Origin: Metabacillus dongyingensis
GTDB taxonomy: Bacteria > Bacillota > Bacilli > Bacillales > Bacillaceae
Reading direction: 5' to 3'
Assembly (NCBI RefSeq): GCF_019933155.2
Contig: NZ_CP082944.1
Location: 1,118,001 to 1,182,000, forward strand
DNA length: 64,000 nucleotides
The notes beneath the pieces were generated by a model. That model made no database searches and had not been told where the DNA came from. It saw only the letters and a program-made list of their open reading frames with translations. Positions 8,292 to 18,677 of the stretch are shown here, one piece after another. The position numbers and the translations under genes are program-made. Position 1 is the stretch's first letter, and each line of letters starts with the position of its first letter.

Positions 8292-9654
8292 ATGATACTG
8301 CTTTTTGTGATTGTAAAATAAATCCTTTATTCACCCATACTTTTGATCTCCATCGAATTAACATCAGGATGCCCCGAAGCCATTCATCAGCTATAAAAGC
8401 CACCCAGATTCCTGCAAGGCCTAATTCAAAATGTATTCCCAAAAGGTATGCGAGCGGAACGCTTATTCCCCACATCGACAGAATTCCCATATAGACAGGA
8501 AATTTGACATCTCCTGTTGCCCTTAAAGCGCTGATAATCACAAGATTAAATGCCCTGCCTGGTTCAAGAATAACCGTCAGCAGCAGAATGGTCGCGCCAA
8601 TTTGCAGAATTTCCGGATTGCTTGTAAAGATTCCGAATAAGAAATCAGTGGAAATACTGAATACAACAGCAATTGCAGTGGACATTCCAATCGCCCAATA
8701 AAGTGTATTGATACATCGTTTATAGGCTCTGTCATACTCCCGGGCGCCTGCCATTTGCCCGATAAGAATCTGATTTCCCTGACTGATGGCTAAGCTGAAA
8801 AGAAAAATGAACATCATTAAATTTTGAGCATAAACCTTTGTTGTTAACGCTTCAGCTCCAATCATTGTAATAAAAATGGTTATGACAATCTGCGATCCAT
8901 TGTATGACAAATGTTCACCAGCTGAAGGAACGCCGATTTTAAGCAGATTTTTAAGATGTGATACGGGGAGTTTGAAAACTTGCCGAAATTTTTGTTCAAA
9001 TGAAATTCGTTTTACAAGAAGATAAGAAATGACGATCAGTCCGATGAATCTAGAAGCAACAGTTGAAAATGCAACACCTTCAACACCAAGAACCGGCAGT
9101 CCAAAAGGCCCGTAGATAAAAATATAATTTCCAAAGATATGCAGAATATTCATGCCGATTGTAATGTACATCGTGTCTTTTGTGAAGCCGTAGCTTTTTA
9201 AAACGGCACCGATCGTCATAATCAAGGCCTGAATGAAGCATAACCCGCCTACTAAGCGAAGATAATAGTTAGCTTCTGGCAGCAAGTCTGCAGGAAGATT
9301 CATCATTTTCAGCATGGATTCGCTGAAAATGATCACAATCAATCCTACCGCAATGCCGAGAATCAAATTGGCTGCAATCGAAATTTGAGAAATCTCAAGC
9401 GCACTTTTATTGTTATTTGCACCTATATTTTGAGTGATTAGAACAATGGTGCCAGTTGCAATAAAACCAAACATGACAATCAGTACATTCAAGATCTGGT
9501 TAGCAACTCCGACAGCTGCAACAGAATGATCTGAGTATTGACTAAGCATGATGGTATCGGCGCTTCCCATCAGCATATGTAAAAATAATTCAATGAATAT
9601 AGGCCAAGTAAGAGCGAATAATGTCAATTTTCGATCTTTTATTTTTTGAGGCAA
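8290..9654 (-). CDS. MATE family multidrug/cation exporter
   Basis: Integral membrane protein of about 454 residues with twelve predicted helices in two related halves, opening with LTLFALTWPIFIELFLHMLMG, then GSADTIMLSQYSDHSVAAVGVANQI. This is the MATE/DinF pattern of Na+- or H+-driven exporters of cationic drugs. I prefer the TTG start at 9654, eight bases after GAAGGGAG; the GTG at 9663 overlaps that ribosome site. It is divergent from an AraC-type regulator gene, which may or may not control it. Substrate cannot be told. Confidence 0.88.
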   Translation of the reverse strand: MPQKIKDRKLTLFALTWPIFIELFLHMLMGSADTIMLSQYSDHSVAAVGVANQILNVLIVMFGFIATGTIVLITQNIGANNNKSALEISQISIAANLILGIAVGLIVIIFSESMLKMMNLPADLLPEANYYLRLVGGLCFIQALIMTIGAVLKSYGFTKDTMYITIGMNILHIFGNYIFIYGPFGLPVLGVEGVAFSTVASRFIGLIVISYLLVKRISFEQKFRQVFKLPVSHLKNLLKIGVPSAGEHLSYNGSQIVITIFITMIGAEALTTKVYAQNLMMFIFLFSLAISQGNQILIGQMAGAREYDRAYKRCINTLYWAIGMSTAIAVVFSISTDFLFGIFTSNPEILQIGATILLLTVILEPGRAFNLVIISALRATGDVKFPVYMGILSMWGISVPLAYLLGIHFELGLAGIWVAFIADEWLRGILMLIRWRSKVWVNKGFILQSQKAVS

Positions 9655-9779
9655 GCAGGGCACTCCCTTCTGAAAAACACTTATAAAATCATTACTAGTT
9701 TACATAGGATCTTATATAATAAAAAGAGATGATTTCGATCATTCTTGGAAAAATACGACCTGACAAAAGGGAGAACAGC

Positions 9780-10643
9780 ATGACTTACATTGGTTTTGAT
9801 ATTCCTCCGTTTCCTACTTTTATTACAGGAGGAGATGCCATATTTAAAAAAGGAACGAAACACTTTAAACGAGTATTTACCGTTTTTGATATGCTTTATG
9901 TTCAGTCGGGAGAGCTTTATATAACTGAAAATGAACAGCCATTTATAATAAAAGAGGGACAATATCTTATATTGATACCGGGGTTTGAGCATTATGGCCA
10001 TAAAGCCTGCAGGGAGGATACTAGAGTTTACTGGACTCATTTCAAAATGGAGGGCCCATTTTCTCTTTATGATAAAGGAAATGAAAACTGGGCAGATGTG
10101 CAAACCGTCGACGGGGATTTCGTGGAACCATCTAAATTTCATTTTAAGATTCCTGCTTTTGGGGAATGCATACATATAGACTTTGTAGAAAAGCTGTTTG
10201 ATAATTTGGTCAGCATGAATCATCAGACCCCTGATTATCCTTTAAGACAGCAGATCTACTTTGAAGAATTGATTCTTCATTTGCAAAAGGAGTCTCTGCA
10301 AATACCGAGTGCTGCCGAAAAAGTAGTGGAGGAAACTCTAAGGTTTCTAAGAAAGAATTATATGGAAGAGATCAAAATGGAGGATTTTGCGAGAGAGCTG
10401 CATTTTCATCCGGATTACATCACCCGGTGCATGCAGAAAACGATGGGGCTGACGCCAATTCAATACTTGACCCACTACCGGATGGAGCAGGCTAAGCGGC
10501 TGCTGTCGACTGCGGATCACAAAATTTCATCGATTGCAAAAGAAGTGGGAATCCCTGACGCTGCTTATTTCACTAAAATATTCAAACGTCTTGAAGGTGT
10601 ATCCCCGCTTGAGTACCGCAAAATTGTTTCAAGAAAGAAATGA
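9780..10643 (+). CDS. AraC-family transcriptional regulator
   Basis: A 287-residue regulator. The N-terminal half is a cupin-like sensing domain (IKEGQYLILIPGFEHYGHK, ligand probably a sugar or aromatic compound but unknown). The C-terminal hundred residues hold the double helix-turn-helix of the family (MEDFARELHFHPDYITRCMQ and the signature ISSIAKEVGIPDAAYFTKIF, then EGVSPLEYRK). Start at 9780 follows AAAGGGAG; a longer ORF from 9729 lacks a ribosome site. Divergent from the MATE gene and followed by a ferredoxin gene; neither neighbour fixes its target. Confidence 0.88.
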   Translation: MTYIGFDIPPFPTFITGGDAIFKKGTKHFKRVFTVFDMLYVQSGELYITENEQPFIIKEGQYLILIPGFEHYGHKACREDTRVYWTHFKMEGPFSLYDKGNENWADVQTVDGDFVEPSKFHFKIPAFGECIHIDFVEKLFDNLVSMNHQTPDYPLRQQIYFEELILHLQKESLQIPSAAEKVVEETLRFLRKNYMEEIKMEDFARELHFHPDYITRCMQKTMGLTPIQYLTHYRMEQAKRLLSTADHKISSIAKEVGIPDAAYFTKIFKRLEGVSPLEYRKIVSRKK

Positions 10644-10706
10644 AATTTTGATTAAATTGACGGATAATAGGTGAGGATGGTACTACTTTAAAATGGAGGA
10701 GATACA

Positions 10707-11027
10707 ATGCCGACAATACATGTTCCTGGGAAAGGCTCGTTTGAGACAGAAATGGGAAGAAAGCTCGTTTTAGCCCTTGAGGATAACGGAATTGACATTC
10801 TTCACCGCTGCGGCGGGAAAGCAAAATGCACATCCTGCCGAGTCGAAATTCTTGACGGTGATTTTGAGGATTTAACGAATGTAGAAAAAAACGCCTTTGC
10901 AGAAAAAGGCGTTGAAGACCATTTGCGTTTATCGTGTCAAATCCGTGTAAATGGCGATGTAACCTGCAGGCCGATTATGACCGTTGAAAGCAGAGGCATT
11001 GATGCCGGGCCGCGTCCCGAAGAGTGA
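10707..11027 (+). CDS. 2Fe-2S ferredoxin (plant/adrenodoxin-type fold)
   Basis: A 106-residue electron carrier with Cys35, Cys41, Cys44 and Cys77 in the CX5CX2C...C arrangement (HRCGGKAKCTSCRVEI and RLSCQIR) that binds one [2Fe-2S] cluster. No signal peptide or fused domain. Start is supported by TGGAGGAG. Family members of this kind occur as single genes in many Bacilli and their redox partners are usually unknown; none is evident here. Confidence 0.9.
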   Translation: MPTIHVPGKGSFETEMGRKLVLALEDNGIDILHRCGGKAKCTSCRVEILDGDFEDLTNVEKNAFAEKGVEDHLRLSCQIRVNGDVTCRPIMTVESRGIDAGPRPEE

Positions 11028-11040
11028 TTGATTGGATGGA

Positions 11041-11073
11041 AAGAAGGCAGGCTGATTAACAGCCTGCCTTCTT
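11041..11073. terminator. Shared terminator between convergent ferredoxin and permease genes
   Basis: Perfect 14-bp stem AAGAAGGCAGGCTG/CAGCCTGCCTTCTT with a 5-nt loop, between two convergent stop codons; likely works on both strands although T runs are short. Confidence 0.85.
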
Positions 11074-11083
11074 TCCTGAACAG

Positions 11084-12475
11084 TTAACTAATTTTATGAT
11101 CGGCATATGTTTTATCGTTTTTCTTGTGATACCCTTTGCCGTAATAAATCCCTACAAGAAGCAGGATCCATGCAGGTCCTACAATTAAGGCAATTCTCGT
11201 ATCAGGGAAAAATGCCATAAGCCCAACCACCAATACAAGAAATGCAAGTGAAAGGTATGAGGTGAAAGGATATAGCGGCAGTTTGTATTTTAACTTCTTC
11301 GATTCACCTGGTTTCAGTGATTTACGGAACTTCAGCTGAGAAAGCAGAATCATTGACCATGTCCAAATTGCACCGAATGTTGAGATGCTTGTTACATACA
11401 TAAATACCTTCTCAGGAACAAGATAGTTTAATACAACACCAATCAGTAATGCTCCTCCAGTTGCCATAATAGCAAAACCAGGAACGCCGCCTTTTGTGAG
11501 TTTTTCAAAAGATTTTGGAGCTTCGCCCTGTTCAGCTAGATTAAACAGCATCCGTCCAGTACTGAAGATTCCTCCATTACAAGATGATAATGCAGCAGTT
11601 AAAACAACGAAGTTAATAATGCCTGCTGCTGCAGGTATCCCGATTTTTTCAAAGGTTAAAACGAATGGACTTCCCTGTGTTCCAATTTGATCCCAAGGAT
11701 AAATGGACATAATAACAAACAGTGCGCCTACGTAGAAAATGAGAATTCTCCAAAAAACAGTATCGATTGCTTTTGTTAACGTTTTTTCTGGATTTTTTAC
11801 TTCTCCTGCAGTAACTCCAATGAGTTCAATGCCAAGATAAGCAAACATAACCATTTGGAGGGACATCAGGACACCTGTAAAGCCGTTAGGGAAGAATCCT
11901 CCATTTTCCCATAAGTTGCTGATGCCTGTCGCGACACCGCCGTTACCGAATCCGAACAAAATCATTCCAAATCCAACAATGATCATAAAAATGATTGCGA
12001 CTATTTTAATCATAGCAAACCAGAATTCGAGTTCACCGAAAAACTTTACAGCCAGAAAATTGACCGTTGTCATAATGGCAAGAGCAGCCAGAGCCCAGAT
12101 CCATCTTGGCACATCAGGATACCAGAATTCCATATAGATGCCGACAGCAGTGATTTCAGCCATACATGTAATCACCCATAAGAACCAGTAGTTCCACCCG
12201 GTAATGTATCCTGCGAGCGGTCCCAGATAGTTCCTGGCATATCTGCTGAATGAACCAGCTACAGGATTATGCACGGCCATCTCGCCTAGTGCTCTCATAA
12301 TAAAGAACATGATCATTCCGCTAAATGCATACGCAAGCAGAATCCCTGGGCCTGCCATTTGAATCGCCTTTGCAGAACCGTAAAACAGACCTACTCCGAT
12401 AGCAGCTCCCAAAGACATTAGTGAGATATGTCTTGGTTCAAGACCACGCTGAAGTTCTTGGTTGTGTTTACTCAT
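11084..12475 (-). CDS. Amino-acid permease, APC superfamily (AAT family)
   Basis: A proton-coupled amino-acid importer of 463 residues with twelve helices. It begins QRGLEPRHISLMSLGAAIG, the AAT-family signature, then GVGLFYGSAKAIQMAGPGIL, and has YFLWV and ELIGVTAGEVKNPEKTL in the central core. Length and sequence are close to B. subtilis YtnA/AapA/YbxG types; the substrate (proline, alanine/serine or threonine) cannot be decided from sequence alone. Start has AGGAGGA. A cre-like palindrome lies 36-49 bp upstream, suggesting carbon catabolite control. Confidence 0.9.
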   Translation of the reverse strand: MSKHNQELQRGLEPRHISLMSLGAAIGVGLFYGSAKAIQMAGPGILLAYAFSGMIMFFIMRALGEMAVHNPVAGSFSRYARNYLGPLAGYITGWNYWFLWVITCMAEITAVGIYMEFWYPDVPRWIWALAALAIMTTVNFLAVKFFGELEFWFAMIKIVAIIFMIIVGFGMILFGFGNGGVATGISNLWENGGFFPNGFTGVLMSLQMVMFAYLGIELIGVTAGEVKNPEKTLTKAIDTVFWRILIFYVGALFVIMSIYPWDQIGTQGSPFVLTFEKIGIPAAAGIINFVVLTAALSSCNGGIFSTGRMLFNLAEQGEAPKSFEKLTKGGVPGFAIMATGGALLIGVVLNYLVPEKVFMYVTSISTFGAIWTWSMILLSQLKFRKSLKPGESKKLKYKLPLYPFTSYLSLAFLVLVVGLMAFFPDTRIALIVGPAWILLLVGIYYGKGYHKKNDKTYADHKIS

Positions 12476-12510
12476 TTTTTAATCCTCCTATTGTTAAAAC
12501 TGCAGATGAA

Positions 12511-12524
12511 TGTGAACGCTTTCA
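12511..12524 (-). promoter_or_regulatory. Candidate cre site before the amino-acid permease
   Basis: Minus strand TGAAAGCGTTCACA fits the cre consensus TGWAARCGNTWNCA with one mismatch. Location just ahead of the coding region would allow roadblock or promoter-overlap repression by CcpA. Confidence 0.5.
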
Positions 12525-12674
12525 AAAGTTATTGAAAAAATAAAACATAATGGTTATTGAAAAGCATTACTCCATAAAGCTGATGAATGATAAAATCATA
12601 GCAAAAGAATCGATGAAAATCAAATATATTAATATAGTAAAATCTGCTTAATAAAGTCTAGTAATTCTATAGGG

Positions 12675-12714
12675 AAAGAAAAACTGGTAAAAATCATGAT
12701 GATTCTTACCAGTT
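12675..12714 (-). terminator. Terminator of the neopullulanase gene
   Basis: A 15-bp stem with one G-U pair (arms 12682-12696 and 12700-12714) and, on the minus strand, a TTTTTC run; starts six bases after the nplT stop codon. Confidence 0.9.
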
Positions 12715-12719
12715 ATCCA

Positions 12720-14570
<1,851 letters not shown>

Positions 14571-14622
14571 TCATCCTATTCTATTGATTACCTGCATTAG
14601 CCAAAATTTAGAATATGTACCC

Positions 14623-14650
14623 ATTATAAAACATTGGGAAAACGTTTGCA
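14623..14650 (-). promoter_or_regulatory. nplT promoter with overlapping operator O1
   Basis: A perfect TATAAT on the minus strand (14628-14623) with a poor -35 (ATGCAA, 14651-14646). The palindrome-like operator GGAAAACGTTTGCA (plus strand 14637-14650) covers the -35 and spacer. Its AACGTT centre fits LacI-family maltose regulators (MalR/MdxR type) and also cre (one mismatch). Confidence 0.65.
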
Positions 14651-14668
14651 TATATTTAGAAAAAAATA

Positions 14669-14727
14669 TTGACTTTTAATTCTGGCAATCTTAAAATAAA
14701 AATTAGTTAGTAGGGAAAACGTTTGCA
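14669..14727 (+). promoter_or_regulatory. mdxE promoter with downstream operator O2
   Basis: TTGACT (14669-14674), 17-bp spacer, TAAAAT (14692-14697); start near 14704. A second exact copy of GGAAAACGTTTGCA lies at 14714-14727, about +10 to +23, an ideal position for repression by a LacI-family protein or CcpA. Confidence 0.8.
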
Positions 14728-14782
14728 CAACTGATTGCAGACTGTGCTCACAAGTTGATTTCAGTTTTTTTTTGAGAATGAT

Positions 14783-14796
14783 AGGAAGCGTTTTCA
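14783..14796 (+). promoter_or_regulatory. Third operator/cre-like site O3 in the mdxE leader
   Basis: AGGAAGCGTTTTCA matches cre except at the first base. It lies about 80-90 bases into the predicted mdxE transcript, and its GCGTTTTC centre is more cre-like than the AACGTT centres of O1 and O2. It may be the CcpA site, leaving O1/O2 for the local regulator. Confidence 0.5.
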
Positions 14797-14893
14797 CTAT
14801 TGGACTATGAGACTTTGGTTTCAGTTGTGCGCATTGCCTTCGGGCACTAAGTGCAATGAAATAGATTACAACAAAATAAAAGGTGGGGAAATT

Positions 14894-16198
14894 ATGAGAA
14901 AGATTTTATCTTTATCTCTCATTGCTTTGTTGATGTTTGTTATGGTTGCATGCAGCAAGCCTAGCAGCCAAGAGCCGGCAAAAACAGAAGGCGGCGACAA
15001 AGAGGGCGGCAAAAAGACAGAAGAAAAAGTAGATTTAACACCTGAAGAAGGGGCAGAATTAGTCCTTTGGGATAACGCGGATTCAGAAGCTGAATGGGCA
15101 TCTTATGTAGCAGAAGAATTCACAAAGAAATACGATATCCCTGTTGAAGTACAAGAAGTAAACCACGTTGACGCTGCTGGAAAGCTTGAAGTTGACGGAC
15201 CTGCTGGCCTTGGTGCTGACGTATTCCACGCACCTCATGACCACGTAGGAAACATGGTTAAAGCTGGTCTTATTTATGAAAACGTTTTAGCAGATGAGTA
15301 CAAAGAAAGCTTCCTGCCTGCTGCAATCAGCGGTACTTCTTACACTGAAGAAGGCGGCGAATCTACTCTTTACGGATTCCCGATGGCAATTGAAACTTAT
15401 GCACTTTACTACAACAAAGATTTAGTAGACAAGCCTGCAGAAACTTTTGACGAAATTTTCGAGCAATCTAAAGGCTTTGCTGGAGACGGCAAATACGGCT
15501 TCATGATGGAGCCTGCAAACTTCTACTTTGCACATGCATTCTTCGCTGGATATGGCGGATACATCTTCGGAAACGAAAACACAGATGCATCTGATCTTGG
15601 GATTAACAATGAAGGCGCTGTTGCTTCAGGTGAATTCATGCAGCGCATGAATAAAGAACTTCTTCCATTGAAAAAAGAAGATATTACTGGTGACTTAATC
15701 AGTTCTTTCTTTAACGATAATAAATTGATGTACCGCATCTCAGGTCCATGGGATATTAAAAACCATGAAGAAGCAGGCATCAACTTCGGTATTGCTCCGC
15801 TTCCTAAATTAGACAACGGCGAAACTCCAAAAAGTTTCTCTGGAATCAAAGCTTACTATGTAAACTCTTACTCTAAATATCCAAAAGCTGCTACTTTGTT
15901 AGCACAATTCGCTACAAGCAAAGACATGCTTGAAAAACGCTTTGAAATGACAGGACAGCTTCCTCCTCAAACGGAATTAATTGAAAGCGAAGCTATCCAA
16001 AACAACGAAATCGCTTCAGCATTCTTAGAGCAGGCTGAATCAGCACTTCCAATGCCTAACATTCCTGAAATGCAATCTGTATGGGGTCCAATGGAGACAG
16101 CTTACACAACAATGTGGAATGATGGCACAGAACCTAAAAAGGCACTTGACGCAGCACTTCAGCAAATTGAAGATGCTATCTCTTCACAAACGAAGTAA
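14894..16198 (+). CDS. mdxE: Maltodextrin ABC transporter substrate-binding lipoprotein
   Basis: A 434-residue solute-binding lipoprotein for maltose/maltodextrins. Signal peptide with lipobox VACS (Cys about residue 20), a polar linker rich in Glu/Lys/Gly, then the MalE fold with ELVLWDNADSEAEW, GADVFHAPHDHVGNM and YGFPMAIETYALYYNKDLV. Start at 14894 follows AAAGGTGGGG; the upstream frame is unlikely. It heads an operon with mdxF and mdxG; the ATPase (MsmX type) is not encoded here, as in B. subtilis where MsmX serves several importers. Hairpins after the gene probably raise its level over the permeases. Confidence 0.93.
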   Translation: MRKILSLSLIALLMFVMVACSKPSSQEPAKTEGGDKEGGKKTEEKVDLTPEEGAELVLWDNADSEAEWASYVAEEFTKKYDIPVEVQEVNHVDAAGKLEVDGPAGLGADVFHAPHDHVGNMVKAGLIYENVLADEYKESFLPAAISGTSYTEEGGESTLYGFPMAIETYALYYNKDLVDKPAETFDEIFEQSKGFAGDGKYGFMMEPANFYFAHAFFAGYGGYIFGNENTDASDLGINNEGAVASGEFMQRMNKELLPLKKEDITGDLISSFFNDNKLMYRISGPWDIKNHEEAGINFGIAPLPKLDNGETPKSFSGIKAYYVNSYSKYPKAATLLAQFATSKDMLEKRFEMTGQLPPQTELIESEAIQNNEIASAFLEQAESALPMPNIPEMQSVWGPMETAYTTMWNDGTEPKKALDAALQQIEDAISSQTK

Positions 16199-16205
16199 TA
16201 GTCAG

Positions 16206-16240
16206 TTTGAGCCGATACCTATGGTATTGGCTCAAATTTT
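16206..16240 (+). terminator. Intercistronic terminator-like hairpin between mdxE and mdxF
   Basis: A 14-bp stem with one G-U pair (16206-16219 with 16223-16236) and loop TAT, followed by TTTTATA. The T run is short, so partial termination or 3'-end stabilisation is likely, giving more binding protein than permease. Confidence 0.75.
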
Positions 16241-16261
16241 ATACATTAACCTTTATTGGCA

Positions 16262-16322
16262 GGCAGCAGCCTCTACCTCTATGCGTATGGGATGCATGGA
16301 AAAGAGGTGCAGGCTAACTGCC
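16262..16322 (+). other. Second large stem-loop in the mdxE-mdxF gap
   Basis: Nested pairs: GGCAG (16262-16266) with CTGCC (16318-16322); 16269-16280 with 16303-16314 (10 of 12 pairs); inner ATGC with GCAT. No T run follows, so it is not a terminator. It could be an RNA-processing or stability element of the operon mRNA. Confidence 0.55.
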
Positions 16323-16417
16323 CGTAAATGGGGACAGCAAAGGGACAATGGGGTAAAAAACAAAATCAATTTTCTCAAGTGACACTACTTTCAAACAACG
16401 TGAGGAGGCCTGACATA

Positions 16418-17719
16418 ATGCGCGGACCAGCTAGAATAGGTGCATTACTATCATTTTTATTAATGGGGCTTGGACAAATTTACCACCGTCAATATCTTAA
16501 AGGAATTTTATTTATTCTTTTAGAAGTTTACCTTCTGGTATTCTGGTCTTTGCCTTTCAGATATGCAATGTGGGGCTTAACAACACTTGGCGACACTCCG
16601 CAATCAAGAAATGGATTTACAGTCGTACAAGGTGATCACTCCATTTTCTTAATGATCGAAGGAATTATTTTCTTAATATCCTTCCTGCTTTTCTTATGGG
16701 TTTACTACTTAAACATTCGTGATGCATATAAAGTAGGAAAAATGCGCGAGCGCGGCATTAAGCCAAACACAGCAAAAGAAACACTTACTAATGTATGGGA
16801 AAACGGTTTTCCTTACATCCTTTTAACACCATCGATTCTATTTACAATGTTTTTAACAATTCTTCCTCTGTTATTTGGAGTCATGATCGCATTCACAAAC
16901 TATTCCGGTCCAAATCATCTGCCGCCAAAGGCTTTGGTTGACTGGGTAGGATTTGATACTTTCTTAAACCTTTTCCAATTAAAAACATGGAGCACAACGT
17001 TCTACGGAGTTTTTGGCTGGACGGTTGTATGGGCGATTTTATCAACAGCGACTACATTCTTCCTGGGGTTGATCTTTGCTGTACTGATCAATCATAAAGG
17101 CATTAAGCTTAAGCGCTTATGGCGCAGCATCTATATTCTGCCATGGGCTATTCCTCAATTTGTCAGTATTTTAATCATGAGAAATATCTTCAACGGTGAA
17201 TTTGGACCGCTGAATCAATATTTAAAAGCACTTGGACTTGAGGCTATTCCATGGCTGTCTGATCCGATGTGGGCAAAAGTAACGCTTGTAACAGTTAACA
17301 TGTGGTTTGGATTCCCGTTCTGGATGGTTCTTATGAGCGGTGTTATGACTACGATTGATAAAGAAATGTTTGAAGCGGCAGATGTTGACGGGGCAACGCC
17401 TTGGAGCAAGTTCTGGAAGATTACAATGCCGATCGTTATGTTCTCAACAGCTCCGCTCCTAATCATGAGCTTTGCAGGCAACTTCAATAACTTCAACATT
17501 ATTTACCTATTAACTCAAGGTAATCCTGTTAACGTGAATTACAGCTATGCGGGATCAACGGATATCCTTATCAGCTGGATTTACAAAATGACGCTTGAAC
17601 AAAGTCAATTTGCTACCGCTTCTGTTGTATCGATCTTGATCTTTATCGTAGTAGCAACTCTTTCTATCTGGAATTTCAGAAAAACAAAAGCATTTAAGGA
17701 AGAGGATATGATGTCATGA
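16418..17719 (+). CDS. mdxF: Maltodextrin ABC transporter permease, MdxF/MalF
   Basis: A 433-residue permease with an N-terminal pair of helices, a hydrophilic stretch, and six C-terminal core helices. The ATPase-docking EAA loop reads EAADVDGATPWSKFWKITMP. Start at 16418 follows GAGGAGG; in-frame codons from 16328 precede that site and are not used. Length matches B. subtilis MdxF (435). The stop overlaps the mdxG start (ATGA), indicating translational coupling. Forms the membrane channel with MdxG. Confidence 0.93.
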   Translation: MRGPARIGALLSFLLMGLGQIYHRQYLKGILFILLEVYLLVFWSLPFRYAMWGLTTLGDTPQSRNGFTVVQGDHSIFLMIEGIIFLISFLLFLWVYYLNIRDAYKVGKMRERGIKPNTAKETLTNVWENGFPYILLTPSILFTMFLTILPLLFGVMIAFTNYSGPNHLPPKALVDWVGFDTFLNLFQLKTWSTTFYGVFGWTVVWAILSTATTFFLGLIFAVLINHKGIKLKRLWRSIYILPWAIPQFVSILIMRNIFNGEFGPLNQYLKALGLEAIPWLSDPMWAKVTLVTVNMWFGFPFWMVLMSGVMTTIDKEMFEAADVDGATPWSKFWKITMPIVMFSTAPLLIMSFAGNFNNFNIIYLLTQGNPVNVNYSYAGSTDILISWIYKMTLEQSQFATASVVSILIFIVVATLSIWNFRKTKAFKEEDMMS

Positions 17720-18555
17720 TGAATAAAAAATTAACTGATAAACTCGTCGTTGGCTTTATATACGCCATTTTAATCATAACAGCGATTCTTGTTCTTTATC
17801 CTGTTTATTTCATCCTGATCGGATCATTAAATCCAGGAGATTCATTGTTTGCAACTAAACTGATTCCTGAAGCATTAACTCTTGATCACTATCGTTATTT
17901 GTTTGAAGAAACAAAATATCTGACATGGTATCAAAATACGTTCAAAATTGCCTTTTTTAACATGCTGATTTCAACATTCCTTGTAGTAACTGCAGCATAT
18001 GCTTTTTCGCGCTTCCGTTTTCCGGGCCGCAAACAGGGATTGATGGCGATGCTTGTTCTGCAAATGTTCCCGAGCTTCATGGGGATGATTGCGATTTACA
18101 TTTTACTTCTTCAAATCGGCTTATTAGACAATCACTGGGGCCTTATCTTAGTGTATGCAGGCGGATCGATTCCTTTTGGAGCATGGCTTGTAAAAGGGTA
18201 CTTTGACGGCCTTCCAAGAAGTTTGGAAGAAGCAGCTAAAATGGACGGTGCCAGTCATACTACGATTTTCTTTAAAATTATGATGCCATTGTCAAAACCT
18301 ATCTTAGTATTTATTGCTGTTAATAACTTTATCGGACCTTGGATGGACTTCATTTTTGCCCGTCTGATTCTCCGTTCAAACGAGAACAAAACACTTGCAG
18401 TTGGTCTATTTGAATTCGTTACAGGCAGAACGAGCACTCAATTTACTACTTTTGCAGCCGGAGCGGTTTTAGTAGCTGTTCCAATAACGATTCTGTTCTT
18501 GATCTTCCAAAAGTACATTGTTGAAGGATTGACAGCCGGAGCGAATAAAGGGTAA
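17716..18555 (+). CDS. mdxG: Maltodextrin ABC transporter permease, MdxG/MalG
   Basis: Second permease subunit, 279 residues, six membrane helices, with the EAA loop EEAAKMDGASHTTIFFKIMMP. It pairs with MdxF and an external ATPase to import maltodextrins delivered by MdxE. Two adjacent ATG codons (17716 and 17719) are possible; the former overlaps the mdxF stop by four bases. Confidence 0.93.
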   Translation: MMNKKLTDKLVVGFIYAILIITAILVLYPVYFILIGSLNPGDSLFATKLIPEALTLDHYRYLFEETKYLTWYQNTFKIAFFNMLISTFLVVTAAYAFSRFRFPGRKQGLMAMLVLQMFPSFMGMIAIYILLLQIGLLDNHWGLILVYAGGSIPFGAWLVKGYFDGLPRSLEEAAKMDGASHTTIFFKIMMPLSKPILVFIAVNNFIGPWMDFIFARLILRSNENKTLAVGLFEFVTGRTSTQFTTFAAGAVLVAVPITILFLIFQKYIVEGLTAGANKG

Positions 18556-18609
18556 AATTCGGAAATCGATTTCATATTGAAATAAAAGACATAGTTTAAT
18601 AGTCTTATA

Positions 18610-18658
18610 CGTAAAGCTGTCTGGAATCCGCACTAATGGAGACGGGGCAGCTATTACG
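18610..18658 (+). other. Intercistronic stem-loop between mdxG and the amylase gene
   Basis: CGTAA-AGCTG (18610-18619) pairs with CAGCT-TTACG (18648-18658, one bulged A), and GTCT inside pairs with AGAC. No T run follows, so a processing, stability or partial-termination role is more likely than full termination. The amylase ribosome site (AAGGGGGG) lies right after it. Confidence 0.5.
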
Positions 18659-18677
18659 CAGTAAGGGGGGCTGAGGG

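Noticed and set aside
9681..10223. 180-codon frame on the minus strand
   Set aside because: Lies antisense to the AraC-family gene, has no ribosome site and an unusual composition; a shadow frame.
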